This document shows positions 46,220 through 58,423 of a DNA stretch of 64,000 nt, one piece after another. Numbering within the stretch: the stretch's first letter is position 1; every line of letters starts with the position of its first letter. This DNA is from Eupeodes corollae (Eukaryota > Arthropoda > Insecta > Diptera > Syrphidae), in assembly GCF_945859685.1 (NCBI RefSeq), contig NC_079149.1, positions 96,622,863 to 96,686,862 of the forward strand, in the 5' to 3' direction. The notes below the pieces were generated by a model. That model saw nothing but the letters and a program-made list of their open reading frames with translations, ran no database searches and was not told the DNA's origin. A program made the translations under genes and the position numbers.

Positions 46220-47190
46220 TGAGTTCAAAAATTATTAAGTTATTGAATTTCTGAAAAGTCTGACAAAAGATTCTGCAAAGCAATACTCTTTATAGAAAGC
46301 AGCAATAGTTGTAAAGATCCCACTGAAAACCCTTCCAACAAAACTTGAAAGATGGCAAATGGACCAATATCTTTACTAAATAATTCGCTTATGGTTTTAA
46401 ACAATTTCCCACAAATAGGCAAGGGGTTGTTAATAGAAACAATGAATGTGAAAGTTCTTTTGACTCGCTCACAGAAGTAGGGAGATTGTGTCCACTTACG
46501 TTTTCTAGTGAAAAATCACTAAAAACTGTCCAAGTTTTGAAAAAAAATGCTTCTTAAGCCAAAACAAAACTCCCTTAAAACTTGTAATAAACTCTTCTAG
46601 ACATGCACCACACCTTTAGGGAATGGCAGAAGTCATTTTTATACCTAAACAAGATAAGCCACACACAGATGGAACATCTTAAAAGCCAATATGAGTTTCG
46701 AAAATTTTCGAAAAACGCTACTGAAAAGGCTCAGCTGAATAATAAATGGAAGAATAGTAATTCCGAATTATCAGTTTATATTATACACTCAGTAAATCAA
46801 ATTACGGGTGAAGTGAAAAAGGTACTTAAAGAAAAACAAGTATGCTCGGATATATTATTAGATGTTATTCAAGCCTTTAACAAGGTTTGTCTTATGGGAC
46901 TTCAGTACAAACTGCATAGGAACCTTCCCAAGCAGTTCAACGAAAAACCTCGTCAGACCTAAAGAAAACTGAAAGTGGTATACCGCAAGGAAGTGGCCTA
47001 GGACCAACCTTATAGCTTTGTTGTTGTTGATGAAACTGCAATATTAGTCCAGATAGACGTGTTATACAGAAATTGCTTAATGCAGTTGATGAATTAAGTG
47101 TTTGGTAATAAATTGCAAATTTCTATAAACAGTACAGAAGTTCCTTACTCCAATACTTTCATTTTTTTTATATTATACGCTCACTCAATG
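46220..47190 (+). mobile_element. jockey-clade LINE relic
   Basis: Plus-strand pieces in jockey ORF2 order: SLTKDSAKQYSL then KAAIVVKIP (about 46255-46325, the linker before RT), AEVIFIPKQDKPHTDG (about 46628-46675), then INQITGEVKKVLKEKQ-like and CSDILLDVIQAFNKVCLMGL (about 46838-46910), which holds the RT motif A aspartate. ETAILVQ follows near 47031-47055, in place of the palm DD box. Frames shift between pieces and the palm is degenerate. Confidence 0.7.
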
Positions 47191-47214
47191 GGATATGAAT
47201 ACCCTTATCATAAT

Positions 47215-48945
47215 TAATCACAGTGCGAGCAATTAAGAAGGGAGGATAGGATTAGAAAGGAGATACCGATGCACATTGGTTTTGAATGTCTGCATATTGT
47301 AATGAGTGGGAAACATTGAGTCTGGTAAAGCATTCCACATTCGTGTGGTGCGACTGAAGAAAGAATCCCTGTACTTTATAGTGCGTCCGAAATAGGGTTC
47401 AAGGGTAAATTGATGAACATACCTAGAAGAACGGGTATTACGGTTAAATTGTTTGAGGGGAGAAATGCAACTGGCTATTTCATTAGAGCAATGTTTATGA
47501 AAGTAGTTATAAAGTAATGACAGGCATGAAATCTTACGACGGTGCTCGAGAGATACAAAAGTTTCAGTTAGACAACGGTCAGCTATCATCTCTCTCTCTC
47601 TTTTGAATTCTGTCTAGAAGACTCAAGTAAATTATAGGAGCACCTGCCCAGATATGGGAATTGTACTCAAGTTTCGCACGATTTTAGGCTTTATAGATTA
47701 TAGCCAAATAAGTAGGGGTACAAAACTTCTTGCATCTTCGGAGAAAACCTAAACATTAAGCAGCATTTTTGGCGATGTCAAATATGTGATCAATCCACAA
47801 CAAGTGGTTTGTAATGCACATACCTAAGACTGAAAGCTGTTCGGTCTCCTCGATGCAAGTACCACTCATGGATAGAGGCATAGGGGAAAGGTTACGCTTT
47901 TGTGACAATTGACAGCATTGAGTTTTCGAAGCATTAAATTCTACACGGTTTTTGATTTCCCATTGGACAATACTGTCAAGATCAGAATTTAATGAGCATA
48001 CGCTGCCGTTGGTAGTCCAAATTCGAAGAACAAGGATGAGAATCTAGAAACAAATATGAAAAGCCGAGGGTACTGTCATCAGCGAAACAATTAAGTTAGA
48101 AGTGTCAGACAAAAGATCATTTATAAAAATAAGGAAAAGGGTCGGAGACAAAACGGAGCCCTGGGGCACACCAACGTTCATTTTGTGGATATCAGATTTG
48201 AACCCGTCCAAGACTACTTGCATTGAACAATCCCAAAGGTAATTTCTAACCCAACGAAGAAGGTATTCAACAATACCAAATGCACGCATTTTCTATAAGT
48301 GAGCTTGGTGTCGTTGAAATATCAAGTGCAATAATCCTACTTTCTCCAAAACGATGTAAAGATTTTTCCCACTGTTCGGTGAGATAAACCATGAGATCAC
48401 CAGTGGATCTATTGCAACGAAAGCCATACTGCCGTTCCCTAAGAAGCTTCCGTTCTTCAAGATATTTTTAAGTTGAAAATTTATCAGCGTTACCATGACC
48501 TTGGAAAGAAGGAACGTAAGTGCAATTGGACGATAGCTAAATGGTAAGGAGGATTCGTCTTTTTTTAGGAACAGGCTGGACAAATGCAGTTTTTATCTAT
48601 TCGGAAAGAGACCAGTAAAAAGGACAGATGGAAAACCTTACGCAGTGTTTTTGCCAGCGTTGGAGAACACATCTTTAGATCAATAGCGGGGATACTATCC
48701 GTGCCAGCGGATTTGTGAATATCAAGATTTTTAAGTACTCTAGTAACTGAACGAGTGCGAAAGAAGATTCGTCCCATAGAATCGTGTACGCTTTTAAGTA
48801 CAGGTTGAGTCATGTCACTCATTGACAGCATCGAATTAACAGCAAACTGTGCTGCAAGCAAATTGGCTTTATCAATCGAGCTTACGTAGGGAGTGTCATT
48901 GGAAACGAGGGTAGGAACTGACGATGACGTAGTGTTGCGCACAAG
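47215..48945 (-). mobile_element. LINE relic, family I, copy 3
   Basis: A minus-strand, 5'-truncated copy of the family at 7075-8645. It has SSVPTLVSNDTPYVSSIDKA (about 48925-48870), NLDIHKSAGTDSIPAIDL (about 48720), YRPIALTFLLSKVM (about 48530), VGVPQGSVLSPTLFLIFIND (about 48170), and the C-terminal EPYFGRTIKYRDSFF (about 47400), ending near 47215. Frameshifts fall at about 48570, 48290 and 48040. A (TC)n tract sits at 47590-47602. Confidence 0.82.
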
Positions 48946-49290
48946 AATGAGAATCTAAAAACGAATATGAAAAGCTGAGGGTACTGTCATCAGCGAAACA
49001 ATTAAGTGGGTTAGAAGTTTCAGACAAAATATCATTTATAAAAATAATGAAAAGTGTCGGAGACAAAACGGAACCCTGGGGCACACCAACGTTCATTTTG
49101 TGGATATCAGATTTGAACCCGTTCAAGACTACTTGAATTGAACGGTTCGAAAGGTTATTTCTAACCCAACGAAGAAGGAATTTATCAATACTAAATGCAC
49201 GCATTTTCGATAAGAGAGCTTCGTGGCAAACTCTATCAAATGAATTTGAAATATCAAGTGCAATAATCTTACTTGAATACCTTGAAATGA
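48946..49290 (-). mobile_element. LINE relic, family I, copy 4 (RT fragment joined to copy 3)
   Basis: Reads MRAFSIDKFLLRWVRNNLSN then VGVPQGSVLSPTLFIIFIND and CFADDSTLSFSYSF (palm FADD box at about 49000), and stops abruptly where copy 3 begins. The same RT segment thus occurs twice within 1 kb in the same orientation, so this is a separate truncated insertion or a partial duplication. Confidence 0.8.
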
Positions 49291-49489
49291 ATTTTCACGC
49301 AAAACTTAAAGAAAAAAAGACATCAAAATGAAAGTAGAAGAACTGCTTAATGGGTAAGAAATATGATCAATCTATCTAGAGCAATTGACGTCATTAGGAA
49401 GTTCAAGTATGAGGCTCAACCCATCCAAAAATTCCAAATTAGAAATAGCGATCTACATTGTGACGTTCAAATTGAAATGGTTGCAGAAG

Positions 49490-49690
49490 TAGCTGTACAA
49501 CACAATCGGTGACTGCAAAGTCGGGCCACTTCTGAAATAGAGACCGTCTAAAGTTTAGGAGATGTTTGGAGACTAAGAACAACCACGTCGCAGGAGCTGA
49601 TGGTCCTGATTAACTGGTGCTTTAAGTGCGGTAAGAGTCTCACACTACTCAGTATCTTGGCTAGAAAAATAAAATGATCCCGATAACTTC
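49490..49690 (+). pseudogene. reverse-transcriptase fragment, RTE-like
   Basis: A frame reads like LETKNNHVAGADGPD (about 49568-49612), the N-terminal RT motif seen as NKAAGADGLNAE in family II. Nothing further is recognisable. Confidence 0.5.
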
Positions 49691-52430
49691 ACGAATTCTG
49701 TCGTGGAGATATTGATATGAATGAGCAGCATTTATATATTTCTTATATTAAATATTTCAAAAAAAAAGTCTAAGGATGCTAACTCACAAGATGTATGTCC
49801 ACAATTTCTTCAAGAAATTAATCAAAACGGAGCTTTTTCTTCCAGAATTGTAATCTTTTCGTTTCTGTGTCTAAATATCGTTAATGATAGCTCCTTATAG
49901 CGAAATCGTTTTTTTGAATAGGTATAAGGTCCAATCAAACATTAAGCTCCGAAAACTGCACCAAAAAGTGACCAGTTAAGAATGAATGCGCGGTAAAAAA
50001 TGGACATTCCCATTAAAGATGATTTTCAATGTATTTCGGGGACCCAATCAGAAATGAAAGCACGATGTTTCTGGACCGGCTTCAGTTCTTCTTTTACTTA
50101 ACTTTGAAAGCCTAAAAACCTTAGCCTTTATGCAAAATTGTGTCCACCTTTTATTTAATGTCGAATCATGGAAAGAATGACAAGAGCCCCATGAAATCGC
50201 TCTAATTTTGATCATTCAAAAAATGTAGTACATCTTAAAAGATTATATTATAGAACAAGGTAAGTACCTTACCTCCCTATACAGTGTGTAACTAAGCTGC
50301 ATAAAAGCTTTGCATCCTAATTTAACTTATAAATTCTAATTAAAATTCAAACAATAAAAAAATTCAATTTCCCCTAAATCGAAAATAGGTAAATTAAAAT
50401 CTTGTCTAGAATAACAAAAAAAATTCCAATTTCTTTATTACTAAATTTCTCTGTAGCTTGTCTTGTTATCGACTCAATCCAAATCGCATAGGTAAAGGCA
50501 AGAAAGGAAGGTAGATATCTAACGTCTTTTCTAAAAGAAAATTCTAATTTACAATGAACAATAAAACAATAAAAACAAATTAAAATCAATTAAGATTCAT
50601 TCCAAAAACAAAAGAAAAAAAAACACAACAAGGAAATCATCATCAACCCTCAGAGCTTACACCACATTGAAAAAATAGACCACTCTTTAAAAAGCTATAC
50701 TTCGAATAAGAAAAAAAAAAGAACTAAAAAGACCCATTAACTTTCAATCCATTTAAGAGAAAATAGAATGAAACTTTTCACATTCAAATCTCAGCTGTAA
50801 TCAAAACGAAAACGTTTTGGCATTAACGTTGATTTTATAGTATAGCCCATTTGCACCCCATCCCCTCATGAATAAAACTAAAAAACAAAAAATACAGGAC
50901 GAGCGACAAAAAACACAAAAAAAAAATTTCCAAGGACAAATCAGTTAAAATCAAAAGGTTTCTCTTTATACCAATTTTTTCGTTTTCTTTTTTGATTTTG
51001 GTTTTTGTTTTTACTTTTTACCATTGCGCGCGTGAAAACTTTAAATAGCAACAACTGTTCGTTAAAACCATCAAAAGTCCGCACAATCCTTGCTCCTCCC
51101 AAAGGACATCACTAACTATATTCTATAAGAAGACTAACAAAAGACAAACAAAATATAGAGAAAAAGTGGAAGTTTTTGCGATATCTCTCCGCTTTTCGTC
51201 CTTTTTTCTTTTTATTTTGTTGTTTGTTAATTTTAGTTTCCTGTAGAAAATATGTAGGTCCTTGTTATATATTTATATAGTCAGTTGAATTCCCATTAGA
51301 GACCTCTTTTTCTTACTTCTCTATCACTCTCTTTCTCCTTCCTTTATGCTTTTCCTTAATAGGGATTTTCATTTCTTCTTCTTCTTCTTCTTCCGTCCTA
51401 TTGATTCCTTTTTTCTAAGTGATTTACAATAATTTAAAGTCCAAAACAAAAACAAAAGGACAAAACGAGGACTAAATTTTTTTTTAAATTTGCAAAACAA
51501 AAACCGAAACGAAACTAACCAAAAGCATGGGAAAAGATAAAAAACAAACTTGAAATTAAATTAATTCCATTCAGGCAGTCAATTGTGTGATGTGCTTTTT
51601 CTCTACTTTTTCTGATCCTGAAAAAAAAGTAAACGTAATATCGGAAAAGGACCAATACCCTCGAAACAGGACAAAAAGAACAGTTTAATGAGCAGACAAA
51701 ATGATGGCCCAGAGAAATCAATGAACTTTTAACGAACATTGAACCTAATTGGATGAAGAAATTGATGAGAAAGGAAGTTTTTTTGAATGAAATGAATTTT
51801 TTGCTTTTAGGAAGAATGCTTTTTTCTGTAGGCCCGCAAGAGTCGCTAAAGTAAGTATGATGTAAATTGACAAACAAAAAGTAGATATGAAACACACAGG
51901 ATGGTCTTTTTATTTCTGATAACGGTGTTATTAAATCCTTAGAAAAGGGTACATTCCAAGTAAATATGATCAAACCAATCCTGAAATATGGTTTGACTGG
52001 AATGCTTAAGGTTTATTTATCCTTTAAACCAAGTGCCGTTACTTTTAACTAAATGAATTCTAAAATGTTTGGAACATATAAATGTTAGTCATGTGTAGCT
52101 TGTAAAGTGTGGCAACTCTAAGAAGAATTTCAGAATTGATCAAGTTGAAGTAAAAATAATGTATTTTCAAGTTTCGGCAAGTTTGTTTGCTTGTTTGTGT
52201 GTTTGTTCGTCCTGCAGGTCACAATGGAGCAATATTTTGACAAGATTTTTGGTGTGGAGTTCGTTACGGAACTGGAAAGTGTTTGAAACTGCTTTATAAA
52301 ACGGTAAAATATCTTGGTAATAATTTATTCAAGTAGATCCGCCGGTAACTCTTAATATCAATATATTAGTTTTTCAGAACACCAGTAATTAGTAGCATAT
52401 TATCATTAGGTGCTGCTTTCCTTGGATCTA
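49691..52430. other. 5' ed intron segment with a (TTC)n tract
   Basis: Noncoding AT-rich sequence with a (TTC)n microsatellite at 51373-51393. A minus-strand frame of 152 codons at 51515-51973 is Phe/Ser/Ile-rich and shows no Ig cysteine-tryptophan pattern or other motif. No missing ed exon was recognised. Confidence 0.5.
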
Positions 52431-52434
52431 TCAT

Positions 52435-53845
52435 CTATGAATATCGTTAGGCATTTTGTATAATGGACCCACAGTCAATGCTGAGGATATGGAAGGACTA
52501 CTTCTGCACACTGTATTACGGCAACGTCGAACCGAATGCAGTTGTCAGGCATGATTATATATTTAGATGACAAAAGTATAAAATTCCGTCTTCCCTACTG
52601 AGCCAAAGTCAAGCCACTAAAGAAGATGGCTTGAACGCAGAGATTTTCAAAGCAGTTGGAGATAATTTGGTTAGGTGTATGCACCAACTTATTTGTAGAA
52701 TATAGTCGGAAGAAAGCACGTCCGATGAATGGAACCTCAGCATGATTTTCCCAATACTGAAAAAAGAGACCCTATTAACTTCACTAACTGTAAAGGAATC
52801 AGTTTCTTTAATCTCTCAAACAAAACGTGCGAATGTCTTCAGCCCATCGTCAACAACCTGAAAGGTCCCTATCAGTGTGGTTTTATGCAAGGAAAGTAAA
52901 CAGTCGATCAAATATTACATAACGGCAGATCCGGGAAAAAACCCAAGAACATCAAATTGACACCCACCATCTTTTCATCGATTTCAAGGCCGCATATGAC
53001 AACCTATACAGGGGAAAACTGTATGAAGCCATGTCTAGTTTTGATATCCTTGACAAAATTGTAAATTTGTGCAGGACGAGTATGGAGAATTCACGTTGCC
53101 TCATAGAAGTTGGGAACTTTTCGATGCCAAAAAAGACTTTCAGGTGATGCGTTTACATTTGATTTATGTAACATCTTCCTTAAAATAATAGTGCAAAGCT
53201 CCCACGTTAACAATAGAGCCCTTAATTTTCAAAAGTTTCCCGATCTCAGTGCTGAGATGTTTTTTTCGAGCTAACAATTGAGTATAGTAAAGACCCTGGA
53301 GAAGGTTCGTAAAGCAATCGAATTTCGAAATTCTAATGATGTAGACATTTAGGTCTCTTTTAATTATTCATTCCCTCTCAAACTTGTGTTGTTCCGAGCT
53401 TAACGTCAAGCTCACTGCACCACAAGTTTGAGGGGGAAGGGATTAAAATTTCGAAATTCGAATCTGGTGTTTCGAGCTCTACAGACCTCCCTGGAGAAAC
53501 CATATAAGATCCTCATCATCCCAATCCTGCTAAAGACTTGAGAAGCATGGACTATGGGATTAAAGCACCTGGGGTTGTTTCAAGAGAAAAGTTGTACGTC
53601 TGATTTTTTGGTGCCATATCCATAAAAGTGATTCTATAGGAGAAAATGGAACAAAGGTTACTTAGACTAATATAAAAGACCAACACCTGAGATGGATGGT
53701 GCACGTAGATCCCGAAAAATCTCCGAATCCAAGACCACAGGATAGTGCAGTAGTGAAAGGCAGCGGATCAGGTGTCGCACACAAGTGGAAAGTAATATCA
53801 CTAATTCCCAGGACTGTAGTGCCACATTAAGTAAGTAAGTAGAAG
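52435..53845 (+). mobile_element. LINE relic, family II, copy 3, with 3' end
   Basis: Plus-strand copy of the family at 885-1735 and 23045-24250. It has acagtcaatgctgaggatat near its start, ATKEDGLNAEIFKAVG (about 52615-52665), LFIDFKAAYDN (about 52970-53000), a gap filled by a palindromic insert at 53316-53463, and the tail with LRWMVHVD (about 53686-53710). The end is (taag)n at 53828-53841, a short tandem 3' tail as known for RTE-like elements. Many stops. Confidence 0.8.
53316..53463. repeat. nested palindrome, possible MITE or fold-back insert
   Basis: The outer arms cgaatttcgaaatt (53319-53332) and aatttcgaaattcg (53447-53460) are perfect reverse complements. The inner arms ctcaaacttgtg (53377-53388) and cacaagtttgag (53421-53432) are too, and a third pair, gagctt/aagctc, lies in the loop (53396-53412). 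It interrupts LINE family II copy 3. Confidence 0.75.
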
Positions 53846-55585
53846 ATTGTAGGTTTATTATTGACAGTAAATAATTTGGCAACACTGGTTTTGCCAATTC
53901 AAGTACGCTTCACATTTTGTCATCTATCCATGAATCGTCTTTTTATTTCTCAGAAGGATTTAGGTATAAAGTCTACGAAAGAGCTTGACTTGCATGACAT
54001 GAGTTTTCAATAACCATGCAACATAAAACATGACAACGATCACGCTAAGCAATGGTCGAGTTGAGACGAGATTTTGGTGAACAGCTTATCTGACGTTTGT
54101 GGCCATCTTTTGGCCGTTTTTGAATTGTGTGGTTTAAGACCTCTCGAACTTTTTTCTGGGGCTATGTTTAAGATGAAAGCTTACATTGAAATATTTATTC
54201 AGTGGAAATGTTAGAAAAGGCGTCCTTCAGATCTTCAAACAATTTTGAGGACATCGATACTCAAACCCCACTGTTATCTTAGAAGATTAAACAAAATCAA
54301 ATTAACTTAAAACCAAATCCTAACAACTTTATTGTTCTATATCCTTTTTTTAATACTTCATGCTGTACTCTACTACCCCATATGCACCCCCAGGTTGTGT
54401 GTATAGGTAATGTCTTCATTTTGCATATGTTACGGTTCTTATTCTATAAATTATGAAGTATGTAGGAGTCTGGAGATATTCAAGATTCATTTCTTTCAGA
54501 AGAAAACAAATTAAATAAAATGAGATGAGATCCTGAGATTTTCACATCTGCTCCTTAAGGGAAACTACGTAAGGGTACCTTTATATAAATATGCGTTTTC
54601 TCATTCTTTGTTTGTTTTTGTTTTCCCTTCTGTTTTTTTTTTATTCTTATTTAACTCTTCGCGAAATAAAAAAGGTGTTAAGGGTTATGAGTCTGTTCAG
54701 TGAACTTAGAAATTACACCAAAGACAAAAAGCAAATAAAAAAAAGGAAGAAGAAATATTTCCAGGAAAGAAAATTAAGGATACAAATGAGCCAATATAAG
54801 AATGAAAAAAAAAGGAAAGACACAGAAAAAGAACAGTTTTCTTTTTGAATATAAAAGAAAAGAAATGGAAACCCATTAACAGATATTTTTCTTTCATTTT
54901 TTAAGTCTTGTTCTCTTTTGTTTTTTTTTTAGATTTTTGTATTTTTCTTATTTTTTTATTAAAAAGTTTGCTTCATTATCATTTTTCAGTTTCACAATCA
55001 AATGATGCGGATTGATGTTCATTTTTTTTTTAAATAAAATTGATTTGTATATCTTTGCAGAAAAAAAAGGTAAAGGAAACGTGCGTTTCAAGAAATGGAT
55101 GATAGAAATTAAGTTGTACAAGTTCATTTTGTTCGTTGATTACTTTTCTGCCTCAATAGAGAAATTGAGATAGAGAGGGGACAGTCGTGAGTTTTTTTTT
55201 TAAATTGTATTTTTTGTATTTCGAATGAATATTCAAAGATATACATAAAGTTCTAATTATTATTTTTATTGAACTTTTTCAGTAATTTTCTGTTTTTTTT
55301 GTTTTCTCTGTTTGCTTCTTTGTAATTCAATTGTTTCAGTTTAATATCATCAGTTACGCAAAAGGAATAAGTTTTAATTGGAAGGAAAAGAAAGGAAATT
55401 AAAGTCGTTAATTGATATAATATCTTTTTGAACCTTGAACTTAATTTTTAGAGTACTCTCAAATGTTAAAGATTTTATGTAGGATGTCTGTATTTGCGTT
55501 TAAGGCTTCTAATAATATCAGGAGATAATTTCTTTACAAAAAGAAGAAGAACTTCACTTTATACAATCCTTAGCATAGAGGGAAC
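53846..55585. other. 5' ed intron segment, nothing recognised
   Basis: AT-rich noncoding DNA with poly-T runs at 54930-54960 and 55020-55030. No element or RNA gene was recognised. Confidence 0.5.
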
Positions 55586-55589
55586 CCCA

Positions 55590-56115
55590 CTGTAATTGTC
55601 AAATCAAGTCAAATACCTAAAAGGATATTGAGTACTCCAAGCTCGCCCCTCATTCGTTTGAGACCAGTTCCCACTTATGGTAAAATCGCAGGTGGAGTGC
55701 GGTAGAAAAAGCCAAACCCTAAAAATTCTAACAAAGGCAAAGAGGATGACATGATGGTGTTACAGGAGCAATAAGGACCACTCCTAATGCAGGAATATAA
55801 ACAGTACTTAATTTTTTACCTCAGGACCTATTTGTAAAAAAAACTGTTGCAACCAGCGCAGCGCCTTGCGGCTGAGCCAGACCAGTTGCTGAAAAATCAC
55901 CATAGGAATACCTAGCAGAGACTACATGATATCTTGTCTACACTTCAGCAAAGCCTTTAGCACCATCTTTCTTGACAAGAACAAATGCGTAGACAATGTT
56001 CCACACATAAATTATGCTGGAGTAGGAGCAAATTTTTTCTCTGAGGCACTCAATCTTGACAACTTCTTTAGACTTCTCGATTTAAACAGCGTGTTCCAAG
56101 CCGAAGGTCATATGC
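55590..56115 (+). mobile_element. LINE with RNase H (LOA/I/R1 group), old relic
   Basis: A decayed plus-strand piece between the RT and RNase H domains. HDGVTGAIRTTPNAGI (about 55752-55800) and TVLNFLPQDLFVK (about 55803-55841) match the connection domain, and NFFSEALNLDNFFRLLDLNS then VFQAE (about 56030-56106) matches the RNase H start (compare GIFSESLNVA and FQAELLAI at 33.3 kb). It is much more diverged than the two main copies. Confidence 0.65.
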
Positions 56116-57405
56116 TACAAAATAGGTCTCAATGATGTCGGCTTTAAAAGCTGGTATCAGCAAAGGTTGAAAATGACTGTTTTCAAGAATTCACGGTTCT
56201 TATCGCCGGTCCATCATTCTAAACTAAAGGAAAGACTGATTTGGAATTTAAAGGTTGCCAAACACATGTTCGTCTTGAGATACTCGTATATACAAAAATG
56301 CAGTAATTTGTATGGTGATAAGGAAGGAAAAAGACAGGGACCTTAAGGTTACGTGGGAATCCATGGTCCCTGCTAAAAGCTCATGTTGCTTGAAAACATA
56401 AGCGATTTCGCTCTGTTTTTGAAGAGTTTGAGTTTTATGAGACTTTAAGTGGTACGACTGGACTAGTTTGTTTTAGAAGAGATCTAAGATCTCTACGGAT
56501 TTAGTCACTTAGAGGTTCGAGAATTCTTTAGATATTATCAAATGGGCTTCAAAATTTCAATTAATGTCGTAAATTACTTCTAGGTCGTTAATAGAAAAGA
56601 CCGACTTAATGGTACTATCGTCGTAAAGACTTTAAATTTGAGAGAAAAGTTGTGATCGCTTACGGGTGAATGGTATGTTTGATATATCAACTTTTAATAA
56701 TTCTTAGAAATGTTTGAGGCAGAAAGTCTAAAATGAGTTAAGATCATTTTGGAGTAAGATAGAATCAAATGAAACATAAATAACCCTTAATATTTTCATT
56801 TCTTCAACGTAAATAGGACAGTCAATGACATCAATAACTTCATTAACAAATAAAATAAACATTAAAGGACCTAGGTGGCTCCCTTGAGGAACTCCTGGGA
56901 ACAGAGATTTAGAATCTGAAATAAATTGGCGGTTCTCTACGTATGATATGAGCCGTGAAAAAAAACTTGGACAATCAAGGTCTTAATGTTTAAGATAAAT
57001 AATTGGGCTTTACTAAAATCTTTGGCGGTGTATCCATTCCATTTTCTTTCTCTAAAGTGCTTCAAGTTTTAATCACAAGAAAAGAGTAGGTCTTCCCTTT
57101 TTAATATGCCATGTTGTGATGGAAAAATAGGTCTACAATGAAAATATAGAGAGTCGAAGACATTTCTTTTGCAAAGTTTGGGAATTAAAGAAAGCTTGGC
57201 TATAGGCTTATGGCATATTTTGAATATTTCCAAAGTTATGGGAAGATGGCTTAAGAAAAAGAAGGAGAAGACAGAGTTAAAAAAGGTTTATAAAGGGTGA
57301 TTTTTTTGAGGTTAGGATTTTCATGCATTAGTATTTGACAGATCACGAGGGATTACAGACATGGTGTCAAAGAGAAAGATGCTCAGTATGCTTTGACATT
57401 TCATC

Positions 57406-58423
57406 ATGAATAGACTTACTAACGAGCAACGCTTGCAAATCATTGAATTTTATTACCAAAATCAGTGTTCGGTTCGAAATGTGTTTCGCGCTTTACGTCC
57501 GATTTATGGTCTACATAATCGACCAAGTGAGCAAACAATTAATGCGATTGTGACCAAGTTTCGCACTCAGTTTACTTTATTGGACATTCAACCAACCACA
57601 CGAATGCGTACAGTGCGTACAGAAGAGAATATTGCGTCTGTTTCTGAGTGTTGCTGAAGACCGTGAAATGTCGATTCGTCGCCGTTCGCAGCAATTGGGT
57701 TTGTGTTATTCGACCACATGGAAGATTTTACGCAAAGATCTTGGTGTAAAACCGTATAAAATACAGCTCGTGCAAGAACCGAAGCCGAACGATCTGCCAC
57801 AACGTCGAAATTTTCAGTGAATGGGCCCTAGAAAAGTTGGCGATGAGGCTCATTTCTGGTTGAATGGCTACGTAAATAAGCAAAATTGCCGCATTTGGAG
57901 TGAAGAGCAACCAGAAGCCGTTCAAGAACTGCCCATGCATCCCGAAAAATGCACTGGTGGAATCATTGGACCGTATTTTTTCAAAGATGCTGTTGGACGC
58001 AACGTTACGGTGAATGGCGATCGCTATCGTTCAATGCTAACAAACTTTTTGTTGCCAAAAATGGAAGAACTGAACTTGGTTGACATGTGGTTTCAACAAG
58101 ATGGCGCTACATGCCACACAGCTTGCGATTCTATGGCCATTTTGAGGGAAAACTTCGGAGAACAATTCATCTCAAGGAATGGACCGGTAAGTTGGCCACC
58201 AAGATCATGCGATTTGACGCCTTTAGACTATTTTTTATGGGGCTACGTCAAGTCTAAAGTCTACACAAATAAGCCTAGGTGCTGGCTTATTTGTGTAGAC
58301 TTTGGAAGACAACATTTTCGAAGAAATTCGGGCTATTCCTGCCGAAATGCTCGAAAAAGTTACCCAAAATTAGACTTTCCGAATGGACCACCTAAGACGC
58401 AGCCGCGGTCAACATTAAAATGA
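57406..58423 (+). pseudogene. mariner DD41D transposase, broken
   Basis: The start codon at 57406 opens MNRLTNEQRLQIIEFYYQNQ, the N-terminal helix-turn-helix that binds the inverted repeats. That frame runs to 57657, and the sequence continues in a second frame (57632-57820) with REMSIRRRSQQLGLCYSTTW and YKIQLVQEPKPNDLPQRRNF. A TGA at 57818-57820 ends it, and a third frame (57821-58423) holds the catalytic part DEAHFWLNGYVNKQN, FQQDGATCHTA and CDLTPLDYFLWGY with DD41D spacing. By comparison with the family, short deletions lie near 57843 and 57953. The C-terminus is replaced after KVYTNKP by out-of-frame sequence caused by the fold-back at 58256-58303. It is not functional. Confidence 0.88.
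58256..58303. repeat. 20-bp perfect inverted repeat with 8-base loop inside mariner
   Basis: The arm 58256-58275 (its last 15 bases ctacacaaataagcc) is repeated in reverse complement at 58284-58303, with spacer taggtgct. The copy at 1-587 has instead cagtaactattccag at this place (about 316-330) and no inverted arm. So the right arm is a templated inverted copy of its neighbour. Confidence 0.92.

Noticed and set aside
51515..51973. Minus-strand frame of 152 codons, considered as a missing ed Ig exon
   Set aside because: No Cys...Trp...YxC Ig pattern and no acceptor/donor pair in phase 1.
55926..55990. CLHFSKAFSTI, resembling RT motif A (DFSKAFDT)
   Set aside because: It lies between a LINE connection-domain match and an RNase H match on the same strand, where motif A cannot be; the aspartate is also missing.
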